From Amycolatopsis sp. 195334CR (GTDB lineage Bacteria > Actinomycetota > Actinomycetes > Mycobacteriales > Pseudonocardiaceae): a stretch of 64,000 bases of DNA. Of the stretch, positions 1 through 8,661 are shown in pieces; within the stretch, counting starts at the first letter, position 1; each line of letters begins with the position of its first letter. The translations under genes were made by a program, and so were the position numbers. The notes under the pieces are model-generated. The model saw nothing but the letters and a program-made list of their open reading frames with translations, made no database searches and had not been told where the DNA came from. The DNA lies in NCBI RefSeq assembly GCF_017309385.1, contig NZ_JAFJMJ010000001.1:4092001-4156000 (forward strand), read 5' to 3'.

Positions 1-1608
1 GCCGAGCACGGTCGCAAGAGCGTGGTGTACGGGCACTACGGCGAGGGCTGCCTGCACATGCGGCTGGACTTCGACATGCTGTCCAGGCCGGGCCTCGCGG
101 GCTTCCGGAAGTTCCTGGAGGAGGCGGCGGACCTGGTCGCCGCGCACGGCGGCTCGCTCTCCGGTGAGCACGGGGACGGGCAGGCCCGCTCGGAACTGCT
201 GTCGCGGATGTACAGCCCCGAGATGATCGCGCTGTTCGGTCGGTTCAAGGGAATATTCGATCCGGGCGGCCGGATGAACCCGGGGGTGCTCGTCGAACCC
301 CGCGCGCTCGACGCCGACATCCGGGTGCGGACGGCGCCGCCGTCGATCGACTCGGTGACCTTCCTCGGGTATCCGGAGGACCGCGGGAGCTTCGGGCAGG
401 CGGTGCGCCGGTGCGTCGGGGTGGCGAAGTGCCGCAACACCGAGGGCGGCGGGGTGATGTGCCCGAGCTACCGCGCGACCCTCGACGAGAAGCATTCGAC
501 GCGAGGTCGCGCTCGCCTGCTCGCGGAGATGATCAACGGCGAGGTGATCCGGGACGGCTGGCGGTCCGAGGAGGTGCGGGAGGCGCTGGACCTGTGCCTT
601 TCGTGCAAGGGGTGCCTGTCGGACTGCCCAGTGGATGTCGACATGGCGACCTACAAGGCGGAGTTCTACTACCAGCACTACCGTCGGCGGCTGCGCCCGG
701 CAGCGCACTACTCGATGGGCTGGCTGCCGCTCTGGCTGCGCTTCGCCGGACTCGCGCCCCGGCTGGCGAACTCGGTGGTGAAGCGCCCGCGGCTGGCTCG
801 GTTGCTGAAGCGACTCGGCGGCATCGCGCCGGAACGCGACCTGCCGACGTTCGCGCGTCCGTTCACCAGGACGCCGGTGAGGTCCGGGGCAGGGCGTGGT
901 GTGGTGCTCTGGCCGGACTCGTTCAACAACTACTTCACCCCGCACGTGCTCGAAGCCGCGGCCGAGGTCCTCACCGCGGCCGGGTACCGGGTCGTGGTCC
1001 CGAGCAAGGAGGTCTGCTGCGGCCTGACCTGGGTGTCGACCGGGCAGCTGGGCGTGGCCCGGAAGGTGCTGCGGCGCACGCTGTCGGTACTCAAGCCCTA
1101 TCTCGACGCCGGGTACCTGGTGGCCGGGGCGGAGCCGAGCTGCACTGCGCTGTTCCGTGGTGACCTCCAGGCGCTGCTGCCGGACGACCCGCTCGCCGCG
1201 GTCCTGAGCTCGCGGACGCGGACACTCGCCGAGCTGGTGGCGGACTCCTCGCTGGAGTTCCGCTCACTGGACGTGCCCGCGGTCAGCCAGGTGCACTGCC
1301 ACCAGCACGCGGTGCTCGGCTTCGACGCCGACGAGCGCGTGCTCGCCGGGGCGGGGGTGCGGAACTCGACCCTGGACTCGGGGTGCTGCGGGCTGGCCGG
1401 GAACTTCGGGTTCGAACGCGGGCACTACGAGGTCTCGGTGGCGTGCGCCGAGGACCGGCTGCTGCCCGCCCTGCGGGAGACGGACGCCGGCACGCTGGTC
1501 ATCTCGGACGGCTTCAGCTGCCGGACGCAGATCGCGCAGGAGTCGGGCCGGGAAGCCGTGCACCTGGCCGAAGTCCTGCGGCGGGCGTTGCCGGAGGAGC
1601 GTGCTTGA
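1..1608 (+). CDS. FAD-linked oxidase / Fe-S oxidoreductase, C-terminal part (5' end outside window)
   Basis: The frame is open from base 1, so the start and most of the FAD-binding domain lie upstream of the window; 535 residues are visible. The fragment opens with the end of a FAD-linked oxidase C-terminal domain (GHYGEGC near residue 11, GEHGDGQAR near 55). An Fe-S half follows: a CVGVAKC cluster near 138, CLSCKGCLSDCP near 199, and two CCG motifs near 339 and 461. Fusions of a GlcD-like flavin domain to a GlpC-like Fe-S domain (YdiJ, D-lactate and D-2-hydroxyglutarate dehydrogenases) oxidise 2-hydroxy acids and pass electrons to the respiratory chain. The exact substrate cannot be read from this part. 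Confidence 0.85.
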   Translation, partial: AEHGRKSVVYGHYGEGCLHMRLDFDMLSRPGLAGFRKFLEEAADLVAAHGGSLSGEHGDGQARSELLSRMYSPEMIALFGRFKGIFDPGGRMNPGVLVEPRALDADIRVRTAPPSIDSVTFLGYPEDRGSFGQAVRRCVGVAKCRNTEGGGVMCPSYRATLDEKHSTRGRARLLAEMINGEVIRDGWRSEEVREALDLCLSCKGCLSDCPVDVDMATYKAEFYYQHYRRRLRPAAHYSMGWLPLWLRFAGLAPRLANSVVKRPRLARLLKRLGGIAPERDLPTFARPFTRTPVRSGAGRGVVLWPDSFNNYFTPHVLEAAAEVLTAAGYRVVVPSKEVCCGLTWVSTGQLGVARKVLRRTLSVLKPYLDAGYLVAGAEPSCTALFRGDLQALLPDDPLAAVLSSRTRTLAELVADSSLEFRSLDVPAVSQVHCHQHAVLGFDADERVLAGAGVRNSTLDSGCCGLAGNFGFERGHYEVSVACAEDRLLPALRETDAGTLVISDGFSCRTQIAQESGREAVHLAEVLRRALPEERA

Positions 1609-1727
1609 CACCGCGCGGCCGAAGCCGCCCTTGGGTCAGCGTCGGAGTCTGAGTCCGGGGCTGCGGCCGGAGCCGCCGGTGGGGCAGCCTTGGAGGCTGC
1701 GGCCGGGGCGGGAGGCTAGGTTGCGCG

Positions 1728-1762
1728 GTCAGGTCGGGAGGTCAGGTCGGGAGGCCAGGTCG
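1728..1762. repeat. 13-bp tandem repeat in G-rich intergenic DNA
   Basis: GTCAGGTCGGGAG occurs at 1728-1740 and again, perfectly, at 1741-1753; a third degenerate copy begins at 1754. The preceding spacer also repeats GCTGCGGCCGG. The tract lies between the stop of the FAD/Fe-S gene and the stop of the convergent phosphotransferase gene. No hairpin stands out. Confidence 0.6.
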
Positions 1763-1769
1763 TGCCTGG

Positions 1770-2696
1770 TCAGGCGCCGAACCAGCGCTGGGCCAGTGCG
1801 TCCAGCGTCGGACGTGCCGGCTCCGGCATGACCTTCAGGTACCAGGGCAGGTTGCTGTAGACGTGCAGCAGCGTGTACGCCAGGCACCGGCGCGCGAAGT
1901 CGGTGTCCAGCTGCTCGGGGGTGTAGCCGTAGGCCAGCAGCAACCGGCGGAAGAACGCCAGGTCACCACCCGCGACGAACACCCCCACCCCGACCAGGTC
2001 GTACTCCGGCGCGCCTCGCATGGCGGGTTCGAAATCGAATATTCCGCTCAGCGCCCACCCCCCGGGCCCACGCTGGACCAGGAGGTGGTCCCGCATGAAC
2101 TCGGTGTGCAGGAGCACCGGCTCCGGAGTGCCGAGTTCGACCTCGGCGAGGAAGGCCGGGATCTGCTCCAGCCACTCCTCTGCCAGTCCGGCCGACCGCT
2201 GGCGCTCGACGGCGTTCGCGCGCTGGGTCGCGATGAAATCGGACCAGTCGGCCGGGCCCAGGTCCGGAGCCGGAGTCCGGTGCAGCGCGGCGAGCGCCTC
2301 GCCTAGCCGCTGGGCCAGCGCGTCCTTGTCCTCGCCGGTGAGCTGTCCCCACACGCTGCTGAGCGACTCGCCGGTGAGGCGGCTCATCAGCACGTACCCC
2401 CAGCCGTCGACCTCGCCGGTCCGGGCGAGGTGCGGAGTCGGGATCGGGAGCTTGCCGTCGAGGGCGCGCAGCACCCCGGCTTCGGTGGCGACCTCGTCCA
2501 GGTGCACCGGCGGGAACAGCTTGAGCACCAGCTCGTCGCCGACCGCGTAGACCGGCAGCGACCCGTCCTCGAAACGCTCGACCCGCTGGTCGGCCATGTC
2601 CAGCTCGGCCAGCAAGGCGGTCACCCCGGGCCGCAACTGCTCTTCGGTGAGCGCTTCGAACTGCGCCTCGGTCGCGGCCCCGGGAAAGATCGGCAT
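1770..2696 (-). CDS. Aminoglycoside phosphotransferase / choline kinase-fold protein
   Basis: A 308-residue protein of the APH kinase-like family (PF01636), which phosphorylates small molecules; the substrate is unknown. The N-lobe has DELVLKLFP with the ATP-binding lysine. The C-lobe has HTEFMRDHLL near residue 195, where the family's catalytic HGD is replaced by HTE, and FDFEP near residue 220 as the metal-binding segment. The ATG start gives a normal family length; upstream in-frame sequence is Arg/Ala-rich and looks non-coding. It is divergent from kynureninase, with 53 bp between starts. Without context it should not be called a resistance gene. Confidence 0.75.
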   Translation of the reverse strand: MPIFPGAATEAQFEALTEEQLRPGVTALLAELDMADQRVERFEDGSLPVYAVGDELVLKLFPPVHLDEVATEAGVLRALDGKLPIPTPHLARTGEVDGWGYVLMSRLTGESLSSVWGQLTGEDKDALAQRLGEALAALHRTPAPDLGPADWSDFIATQRANAVERQRSAGLAEEWLEQIPAFLAEVELGTPEPVLLHTEFMRDHLLVQRGPGGWALSGIFDFEPAMRGAPEYDLVGVGVFVAGGDLAFFRRLLLAYGYTPEQLDTDFARRCLAYTLLHVYSNLPWYLKVMPEPARPTLDALAQRWFGA

Positions 2697-2749
2697 GCGC
2701 GGACGGTAGACTACGGCGGCAGCCCCGGCGACGGAATTATGGTGGGCCG

Positions 2750-3958
2750 GTGACCCTGCAGCACGCGCGCGAACTCGACCAGGCCGACCCGCTCTACCCC
2801 TTCCGGGACCGCTTCCTGCCCGCCGACGAGAAACTGGTGGCCTACCTCGACGGCAACTCGCTGGGCAGGCCGCCGCGCGCGGCGCTCGACCGGCTCGAGG
2901 CGCTGGTCCGCGAGGACTGGGGCGGCCGCCTGATCCGCGGCTGGTCGGACGGCTGGACGGACCTGCCCACCCGCCTCGGCGACCGGCTCGGCGAGGTGGT
3001 GCTGGGCGCCGCGCCCGGTCAGGTGGTGCTCGGCGAGTCGACCTCGGTGTGGCTGTACAAGCTGCTGCGTGCGGCACTGGCCCTGCGGCCCGGCCGGCAC
3101 GAGATCGTGACCGACCGGCACAACTTCCCGACCGATCGCTACCTGGTCGAGGGCATCGCCGAGGAACTCGGCTGCCGCATCCGCTGGGTGGAAGCTCCAC
3201 TCGAGAGCGGGCCGACGGTGGACCAGCTCGCCGAGGCGATCGGGCCGGAAACCGCGGTCGTGACGCTGAGCCAGGTCGACTACTGGTCGGCCCAGATCGC
3301 CGACCTGCCCGCGATCACCCGCCTCGCCCACGACGCCGGGGCGCTGGTCGTCTGGGACCTCTGCCACAGCGCGGGCTCGATCCCGTTGACCCTCGATGCC
3401 GACGAGGTGGACTTCGCGGTCGGCTGCACCTACAAGTTCCTCTGCGGCGGACCGGGCTCCCCGGCGTTCGCGTACGTGCGCCGCGACCTGGCCGAACAGG
3501 TGCGCCAGCCGATCTGGGGCTGGTTCGGCCGGAAGGACCTGTTCGAGATGGGGCCCGGCTACGAACCGGCGGACGGGGTTCGGCGCCTGCTCTCGGGCAC
3601 GCCGCCGGTGGTCGGGCTGGCGGGCGTGGAGGCCGGGGTCGAGCTGATCGCCGAGGCCGGCATGCCGCGGATCAGGGACAAGGCGATGGCGCTCACCGAG
3701 TTCGCCGTCGAACTCTTCGACGAGATGCTCGCGCCCCTCGGCTTCGCACTCGGCTCACCTCGCGACCCGGCGATCCGCGGTGGTCACGTGACGATCCGGC
3801 GTGCCGACGCGCGCGAGCTGTCGGCCGCGCTCATCGAGGCCGGGGTGCTCATCGACTTCCGCGCACCCGACGGCATCCGGCTCGGGCTCTCGCCGCTGAC
3901 CACCGGGTTCGAGGAGCTGTACCGGGCGATGGAGGTCATCCGGGACCGTGCTCGGTGA
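2750..3958 (+). CDS. kynU: Kynureninase
   Basis: A 402-residue PLP enzyme of aminotransferase class V. Kynureninase cleaves L-kynurenine to anthranilate and L-alanine. The signature YLDGNSLGRPP is near residue 32, VVWDLCHSAG supplies the cofactor aspartate and histidine, and CTYKFLCGGPG carries the Schiff-base lysine (K229). The C-terminus IRLGLSPLTTGFEE also fits. The start is GTG. The end overlaps convergent mtnA by 23 bp. Tryptophan dioxygenase and a second kynureninase-like gene lie 15 kb away, and an anthraniloyl-CoA-type operon lies between, so a role in tryptophan catabolism is likely. Confidence 0.93.
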   Translation: MTLQHARELDQADPLYPFRDRFLPADEKLVAYLDGNSLGRPPRAALDRLEALVREDWGGRLIRGWSDGWTDLPTRLGDRLGEVVLGAAPGQVVLGESTSVWLYKLLRAALALRPGRHEIVTDRHNFPTDRYLVEGIAEELGCRIRWVEAPLESGPTVDQLAEAIGPETAVVTLSQVDYWSAQIADLPAITRLAHDAGALVVWDLCHSAGSIPLTLDADEVDFAVGCTYKFLCGGPGSPAFAYVRRDLAEQVRQPIWGWFGRKDLFEMGPGYEPADGVRRLLSGTPPVVGLAGVEAGVELIAEAGMPRIRDKAMALTEFAVELFDEMLAPLGFALGSPRDPAIRGGHVTIRRADARELSAALIEAGVLIDFRAPDGIRLGLSPLTTGFEELYRAMEVIRDRAR

Positions 3959-4916
3959 CCACCGCGGTGACCAGTTCGGCCGGGGTCACGTCGAAGGCCG
4001 GGTTGAACACCGGGGCGCCGGCCGGCGCGGTCCGGACCCCGCCCCAGGTGGTCACCTCGTCGGCGGCGCGCTCCTCGATCTCGATCAGCTCGCCACTCGG
4101 GGTCGCCGCGTCCACCGTCGACGACGGCGCCACCACCACGAACGGGATCCGGTGGCGGGCGGCGGCCAGCGCGAGACCGTAGGTGCCGACCTTGTTGGCC
4201 ACGTCGCCGTTCGCCGCGATGCGGTCCGCGCCGACGACCACGCAGTCGACCAGGCCGCGCGCGATCGCCGACGCCGCCGCGACGTCCGGCAGCACGCGGT
4301 ACGGCACCCCGACCTCGGCCAGTTCCCACGCGGTCAGCCGCGCACCCTGAAGCAAGGGCCGCGTCTCGTCGACCAGCACGTACTCGACCTGACCTGCCGC
4401 GTGGAGGTGCCAGACCACGCCGAGCGCGGTGCCCCAGCTGACGGTCGCGAGCCGGCCCGCGTTGCAGTGGGTGAGCAGGCGCAGCGGCCGCCGGGCGCAT
4501 TCGCGCAGGATCAGCTCGGCAGCGTGCCCGGACGCTTGGCGGCACAGCTTCTCGTCCTCGTCGAGCAGTGAAAGCGCCTCGTCGAGCACGGCGCTTGCTC
4601 CCGAGGGCAACTTCGCCAGCGCCCGCCGCACACCCCACGCCAGGTTGACCGCCGTCGGCCGCGCCTGGGCCAGCCGCTCGGCCTCGCGCTCGACGTCGGA
4701 AGCGTGCTCGTGACGCCGAGCCGCGAGCGCGACCCCGAGCGCACCGGCCGCACCCAGCGCCGGCGCGCCCCGGATCGCCAGCCGCTGGATCGCGTCGATC
4801 AGCTCGGTGACGGTCTCGAGTCGCAGCTTCCGGTGCGCACCGGGCAGCGCGCACTGGTCGACGATGACCACCGCGCCGTCGTTCCAGTCGATGGTGCGTT
4901 GGTCAACAGGCCCCAT
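3936..4916 (-). CDS. mtnA: S-methyl-5-thioribose-1-phosphate isomerase
   Basis: A 326-residue protein of the MtnA / eIF2B-like family. MtnA converts 5-methylthioribose-1-phosphate to methylthioribulose-1-phosphate in methionine salvage. Seen: AIRGAPALGAAGALG in the N-terminal part, LTHCNAG with the catalytic cysteine near residue 150, and GADRIAANGDVANKVGTYG with the catalytic aspartate near 230. Length is slightly below the usual 340-350. Its 3' end overlaps kynU. No other salvage gene is nearby, so it appears to be a stand-alone housekeeping gene. Confidence 0.92.
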   Translation of the reverse strand: MGPVDQRTIDWNDGAVVIVDQCALPGAHRKLRLETVTELIDAIQRLAIRGAPALGAAGALGVALAARRHEHASDVEREAERLAQARPTAVNLAWGVRRALAKLPSGASAVLDEALSLLDEDEKLCRQASGHAAELILRECARRPLRLLTHCNAGRLATVSWGTALGVVWHLHAAGQVEYVLVDETRPLLQGARLTAWELAEVGVPYRVLPDVAAASAIARGLVDCVVVGADRIAANGDVANKVGTYGLALAAARHRIPFVVVAPSSTVDAATPSGELIEIEERAADEVTTWGGVRTAPAGAPVFNPAFDVTPAELVTAVVTEHGPG

Positions 4917-4930
4917 GGGCCGAGGCTAAC

Positions 4931-6523
4931 TCAGGTGAGCCCGGCGAGGGCGGCTGTCAGCGGCAGCGCGGCCACGATCAGGATCGCGCCGCAGACGTCG
5001 AAGGTGATGCCGGACCGGATCATCCGCGTGATCGGCACCGTGCCCGACCCGTAGACGATCGCGTTCTGCGGGGTCGCGACCGGCAGCATGAAGCCGAACG
5101 AGGCGCCGAAGGTCGCGGCCAGCGCGGGCATCAGCGGATCGATCCCGGCGGCCGCCGCGATCGGGATGATGATCGGCACCACCACCGAGGCGGCCGCGGT
5201 GTTGCTCGTCGCCTCCGAGATCAGGATCGCCAGCAGCACCGCGAACAGCGTGATCGGCAGTGAACTGGCCAGGCCCAGCGTGCTCGACGTGGACTCACCG
5301 ATGGTCTTCGCCAGCCCGGTCGCGGCGAGCAGCGAACCGAAGATGATGCCCGCGCCGAACAGCATGATCGTGCCCCAGTCGATGCGCGCGGCGTCCGACC
5401 AGGTCAGCGTGAACCTCCGGCGCTTCCACTCCACGGGAAGCAGGAACAGCAGCGACGCGCCCAGGACCGCGACCACTCCCTCGTCGAGGCGGTCGCTGAC
5501 GGTCTTCGACAACGCCGAGTCGTTGCCCGCGGCCAGGCCGACGATCGCCGGCACGATCCACAGCGTCACCGTGAACGCGAAGGCGACCAGCGTGTTCTTC
5601 TCCGAACGCGACAGCGGCCCCATCTTCGCCCGCTCCTCGGCGACGTACTCGCGCACGCCCTCGATGCGGCGGATCTCCGGCCGGTTCAGCAGCAGGAGCA
5701 CGACCCCGAGCACGACGAACATCAGCAGGCAGAGCGGCAGCGCGGAGATGACCCACTGGAGGAAGGAGATCCGGATGCCGGTGGCCTCCTCGATCTGGGC
5801 GCGCCCGATCAGGTTCGGCGGCGAGCCGACCGGGGTGAGCAGGCCGCCGACGCTGGCTCCGTAGGCGAGCATCAGCATCAGGGCCGTGCCCACGCGCAGC
5901 CGTCGCGGGTCGAAGTCGCTCGCCACCACGCCGCGGTCCTGCATCAGCTTCGCGATCACGGTCAGGATGCCCAGCGCGGTCGGCAGCAGCATGGCCACCG
6001 TCGCGGTGTTCGAGACGAACGCCGAGAGCAGGCAGGTGATCGCGCCGAAGGCGAGGATGATCCGCGTGGTCGAGCTGCCGACCCCGGGCAGCGACAGCAC
6101 CCGGAAGGCGAACCGCCTGGCCACGCCGTGCTTCAGCATCGCCTGCGCGATCACGAACGCGCCGATGAAGGTGAAGATGGTCGACGAGCCGAACGGTTCC
6201 AGCACGTCGTCCACCGGTGCCACGCCCAGCAGCACGGTGGCGGCGATGCCGATGAACCCCGAGACCGGCAGGGGGAGCGGCTCGCACACCCAGAGCACGA
6301 CCACGCCGAGCAGGATCCCGGCGAGGGTCTGCTGGTTGCCCGCCAGATCCAGCGGCAGGAGCAGGAAGACCACGGTGACCAGCGGTGCCAGCCACAGCCC
6401 GGTGGTCTTCCGCCGTCGTTCGAAACGCTCCTCACCGGCGGAGAGGCGTTCCGAGCCGAGGCTCTCACGATTGGCCCTGAGCAGGACGTCTTCGACGTCG
6501 GTGACCGACGGCTTCGTTGCCAT
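4931..6523 (-). CDS. DASS/SLC13-family anion (dicarboxylate) transporter
   Basis: A 530-residue integral membrane protein with about 12 hydrophobic segments. Two copies of the substrate/sodium-site SNT signature are present, AFVSNTATVAMLLP near residue 168 and SEATSNTAAASVVVP near 438, as in DASS symporters of C4-dicarboxylates, citrate or sulfate. The first 50 residues are hydrophilic. It is divergent from a LysR gene with LysR-type boxes between them, and the same box precedes the tartrate/D-malate dehydrogenase. It is therefore probably the importer for that enzyme's substrate (inference). Confidence 0.88.
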   Translation of the reverse strand: MATKPSVTDVEDVLLRANRESLGSERLSAGEERFERRRKTTGLWLAPLVTVVFLLLPLDLAGNQQTLAGILLGVVVLWVCEPLPLPVSGFIGIAATVLLGVAPVDDVLEPFGSSTIFTFIGAFVIAQAMLKHGVARRFAFRVLSLPGVGSSTTRIILAFGAITCLLSAFVSNTATVAMLLPTALGILTVIAKLMQDRGVVASDFDPRRLRVGTALMLMLAYGASVGGLLTPVGSPPNLIGRAQIEEATGIRISFLQWVISALPLCLLMFVVLGVVLLLLNRPEIRRIEGVREYVAEERAKMGPLSRSEKNTLVAFAFTVTLWIVPAIVGLAAGNDSALSKTVSDRLDEGVVAVLGASLLFLLPVEWKRRRFTLTWSDAARIDWGTIMLFGAGIIFGSLLAATGLAKTIGESTSSTLGLASSLPITLFAVLLAILISEATSNTAAASVVVPIIIPIAAAAGIDPLMPALAATFGASFGFMLPVATPQNAIVYGSGTVPITRMIRSGITFDVCGAILIVAALPLTAALAGLT

Positions 6524-6570
6524 GCCGGATATTGAAGGGCGGCCGCCGGGGTGTGTCCAAGACCACTTCG

Positions 6571-6595
6571 CTACCAGGGTGGTAGGCAGGACCTA
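6571..6595. promoter_or_regulatory. Overlapping LysR-type boxes in the transporter/lysR divergent region
   Basis: CTACC-N5-GGTAG (6571-6585) contains a T-N11-A box at 6572-6584. TAGG-N5-CCTA (6583-6595) is a second T-N11-A box overlapping it. Both lie between the divergent starts at 6523 and 6629, where a LysR-type regulator would act. A third TAGG-N5-CCTA lies at 7515-7527. Confidence 0.6.
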
Positions 6596-6628
6596 TCAGG
6601 ATGAGGGCCCTGAGCGGCAGGAGGCCGG

Positions 6629-7513
6629 ATGGACGCACGGCAGTTGCGCTATTTCCTCGCGATCGTCGACGAACAGGGCTTCAACCGCGCCGCCGAACGG
6701 CTGCACCTGGCCCAGCCCTCGCTCTCGCAGGCGATCCGCACCCTCGAGCGCGACCTCGGGGTGGAGCTGTTCCACCGGATCGGCAGGCGGGCGGTGCTCA
6801 CCGAAGCCGGGCACGCGCTGATCGAACCCGCCCGCCAGGTGCTCCGCGACCTGGACACCACCAGGTCGACCGTGCGCTCGGTGGCCGGCCTGCGGACCGG
6901 GCGGGTGGAGGTGGCGTCGATGCCGTCGCAGTCGGTCGAGCCGCTCAGCGCCATGATCACCCGGTTCCACCAGCGGCACCCCGGCGTGCTGGTGGTGATC
7001 CAGGCCTGCTTCACCCCGCAGTCGGTGGTCGACGCGGTGCGCGGCGGCAAGGCGGAGGTCGGCCTGCTCGGTGCCGCCGACGACGTGGCGATGCCGGGCG
7101 TCCGCGTGCACCGGGTGGAGCAGCAGCCGTTCGTGCTGGTCGCGCCGCCGGGTTCGGAGCTGGGCAGTGACGGCTGCGTGCGCCGGGAGGAGCTGGCCGG
7201 GGCGAAGGTGATCGCCGCGCCGCTGGGCAACCGCATGCGCCACGTGGTCGACGAGATCCAGGCCGCGGGCGTCGACCTGCGGATCGTGGTGGAGACCGCG
7301 CACCGCGAGGCGATCCTGCCGCTGGTGCTCAACGGCGTCGGCGTGGCGGTGATGACGCAGTCGTGGGCGTGGATCGCGCGCCGGGCCGGGGCGCGGGTGC
7401 TCGACCTCGACCCGCCGTCGAGTCTGCGGATCTCGCTGGTCCACCGGCGGGGCCGCCTCACCCCGGGAGCGCACGACTTCGTCGCGACGGCACTCGACGA
7501 GGAGCGCGGATAG
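6629..7513 (+). CDS. LysR-family transcriptional regulator
   Basis: A 294-residue LysR-type regulator. The winged-helix DNA-binding domain spans about residues 1-60 (MDARQLRYFLAIVDEQGF at the start, LAQPSLSQAIRTLERDLG as the HTH). A type-2 periplasmic-binding-like effector domain follows (EVASMPSQSVEPLS onward). The ATG is preceded by GGCAGGAGG. It lies between the divergent DASS transporter and the tartrate/D-malate dehydrogenase, and matching boxes precede both. A local activator responding to a hydroxy-dicarboxylate is the natural inference, as for DmlR/DmlA in Escherichia coli. Confidence 0.9.
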   Translation: MDARQLRYFLAIVDEQGFNRAAERLHLAQPSLSQAIRTLERDLGVELFHRIGRRAVLTEAGHALIEPARQVLRDLDTTRSTVRSVAGLRTGRVEVASMPSQSVEPLSAMITRFHQRHPGVLVVIQACFTPQSVVDAVRGGKAEVGLLGAADDVAMPGVRVHRVEQQPFVLVAPPGSELGSDGCVRREELAGAKVIAAPLGNRMRHVVDEIQAAGVDLRIVVETAHREAILPLVLNGVGVAVMTQSWAWIARRAGARVLDLDPPSSLRISLVHRRGRLTPGAHDFVATALDEERG

Positions 7514-7514
7514 A

Positions 7515-7527
7515 TAGGCCAGCCCTA
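7515..7527. promoter_or_regulatory. LysR-type box upstream of the dehydrogenase
   Basis: TAGGCCAGCCCTA has the arms TAGG/CCTA with five bases between (T-N11-A). It starts one base after the lysR stop codon and has the same arms as the box at 6583-6595. It is a candidate binding site for the LysR protein at the promoter of the dehydrogenase gene. Confidence 0.5.
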
Positions 7528-7586
7528 CCAAGTGGATCATCGATCGGTCTTGGACGGTGGCGGCCGCGCGCTTGTTTGATGGCGGC

Positions 7587-8651
7587 ATGAAGACCTTCCG
7601 CATCGCCGCCATCCCCGCCGACGGTGTCGGCCGCGAGGTGGTCGCCGCCGGTCGTGAGGTGCTGGACGCGCTCGCCTCCGGTCGGGACTTCACCTTCGAC
7701 TGGGCGGAATTCGACTGGGGCTGCGACTACTACCACCGCACCGGCCGGATGATGGCCGAGGACGGGCTCGACCAGCTCAAGGACTTCGACGCGGTGTACT
7801 TCGGCGCGGTCGGCTGGCCGTCGGTACCCGACCACATCAGCCTGTGGGGCCTGCGCCTGGCCGTCTGCCAGGGCTTCGACCAGTGGGCGAACGTGCGGCC
7901 GGTGCGCTTCCTGCCGGGGGTGACCAGCCCGCTGCGCAAGGCCGACGAGGTGCCGCTGGACTGGGTCGTGGTCCGGGAGAACAGTGAAGGCGAGTACGCC
8001 GGGCTCGGCGGGCGCAACCTCGCCGCGCGCGGACCCGGCAACGAGGTCGCGATCCAGTCCTCGTTGTTCACCGAGGTGGGCTGCGAGCGGATCATCCGGT
8101 TCGCCTTCGAGCTGGCCGCCACCCGCGAGCGCAAGCACGTGACCAGCGTGACGAAGAGCAACGCGCAGCAGTTCGGCATGGTGCTGTGGGACGACGTGTT
8201 CCGCCGCGTCGCAGCCGAATATTCGACTGTCGAGAGCGAGAGCTGCCTGGTCGACGCCATGGCCGCGCGGTTCGTGCTGCGGCCGGAGGACCTGTCGGTG
8301 GTGGTCGCCTCCAACCTGCACGCCGACATCCTGTCCGACCTCGGCAGCGCGCTCGCCGGCAGCCTCGGCCTGGCGACCAGCGCGAACCTGAACCCGGAGC
8401 GCCGCTTCCCGAGCATGTTCGAGCCGGTGCACGGCTCGGCCCCGGACATCGCGGGCCAGGGGATCGCGAACCCGATCGGCGCCATCGGCAGCGCGGCGCT
8501 GATGCTCGACCACCTCGGCCTGCCCGACGAAGCGGCGCGCCTGGACCGCGCGATCGAGGCGACCACCGCGGCCGGCCTGCTGCCCCGCGACCTCGGGGGC
8601 AAGGCGAGCACCCAGGAAATCACGTTGGCGGTGATCGACTCCCTCGGGTAA
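7587..8651 (+). CDS. Tartrate dehydrogenase / D-malate dehydrogenase (decarboxylating)
   Basis: A 354-residue member of the isocitrate/isopropylmalate dehydrogenase family, resembling tartrate dehydrogenases (TtuC/DmlA). These NAD- and metal-dependent enzymes oxidise or decarboxylate tartrate, D-malate and related 2-hydroxy acids. Seen: FDWGCDYYHRTGRMM and YFGAVGWPSVPDHISLWG near residues 45-90, VVRENSEGEYAGLGG, VTKSNAQQFGMVLWD, and the metal/NAD region SNLHADILSDL and EPVHGSAPDIAGQ. The ATG at 7587 matches known N-termini better than an in-frame start 30 bases upstream. Transporter, LysR and this gene form one unit. Confidence 0.88.
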   Translation: MKTFRIAAIPADGVGREVVAAGREVLDALASGRDFTFDWAEFDWGCDYYHRTGRMMAEDGLDQLKDFDAVYFGAVGWPSVPDHISLWGLRLAVCQGFDQWANVRPVRFLPGVTSPLRKADEVPLDWVVVRENSEGEYAGLGGRNLAARGPGNEVAIQSSLFTEVGCERIIRFAFELAATRERKHVTSVTKSNAQQFGMVLWDDVFRRVAAEYSTVESESCLVDAMAARFVLRPEDLSVVVASNLHADILSDLGSALAGSLGLATSANLNPERRFPSMFEPVHGSAPDIAGQGIANPIGAIGSAALMLDHLGLPDEAARLDRAIEATTAAGLLPRDLGGKASTQEITLAVIDSLG

Positions 8652-8661
8652 GAACGGGCAG

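Noticed and set aside
1770..2696. Phosphotransferase considered as an antibiotic-resistance gene
   Set aside because: The family is broad, the catalytic loop is altered, and there is no antibiotic or mobile context.
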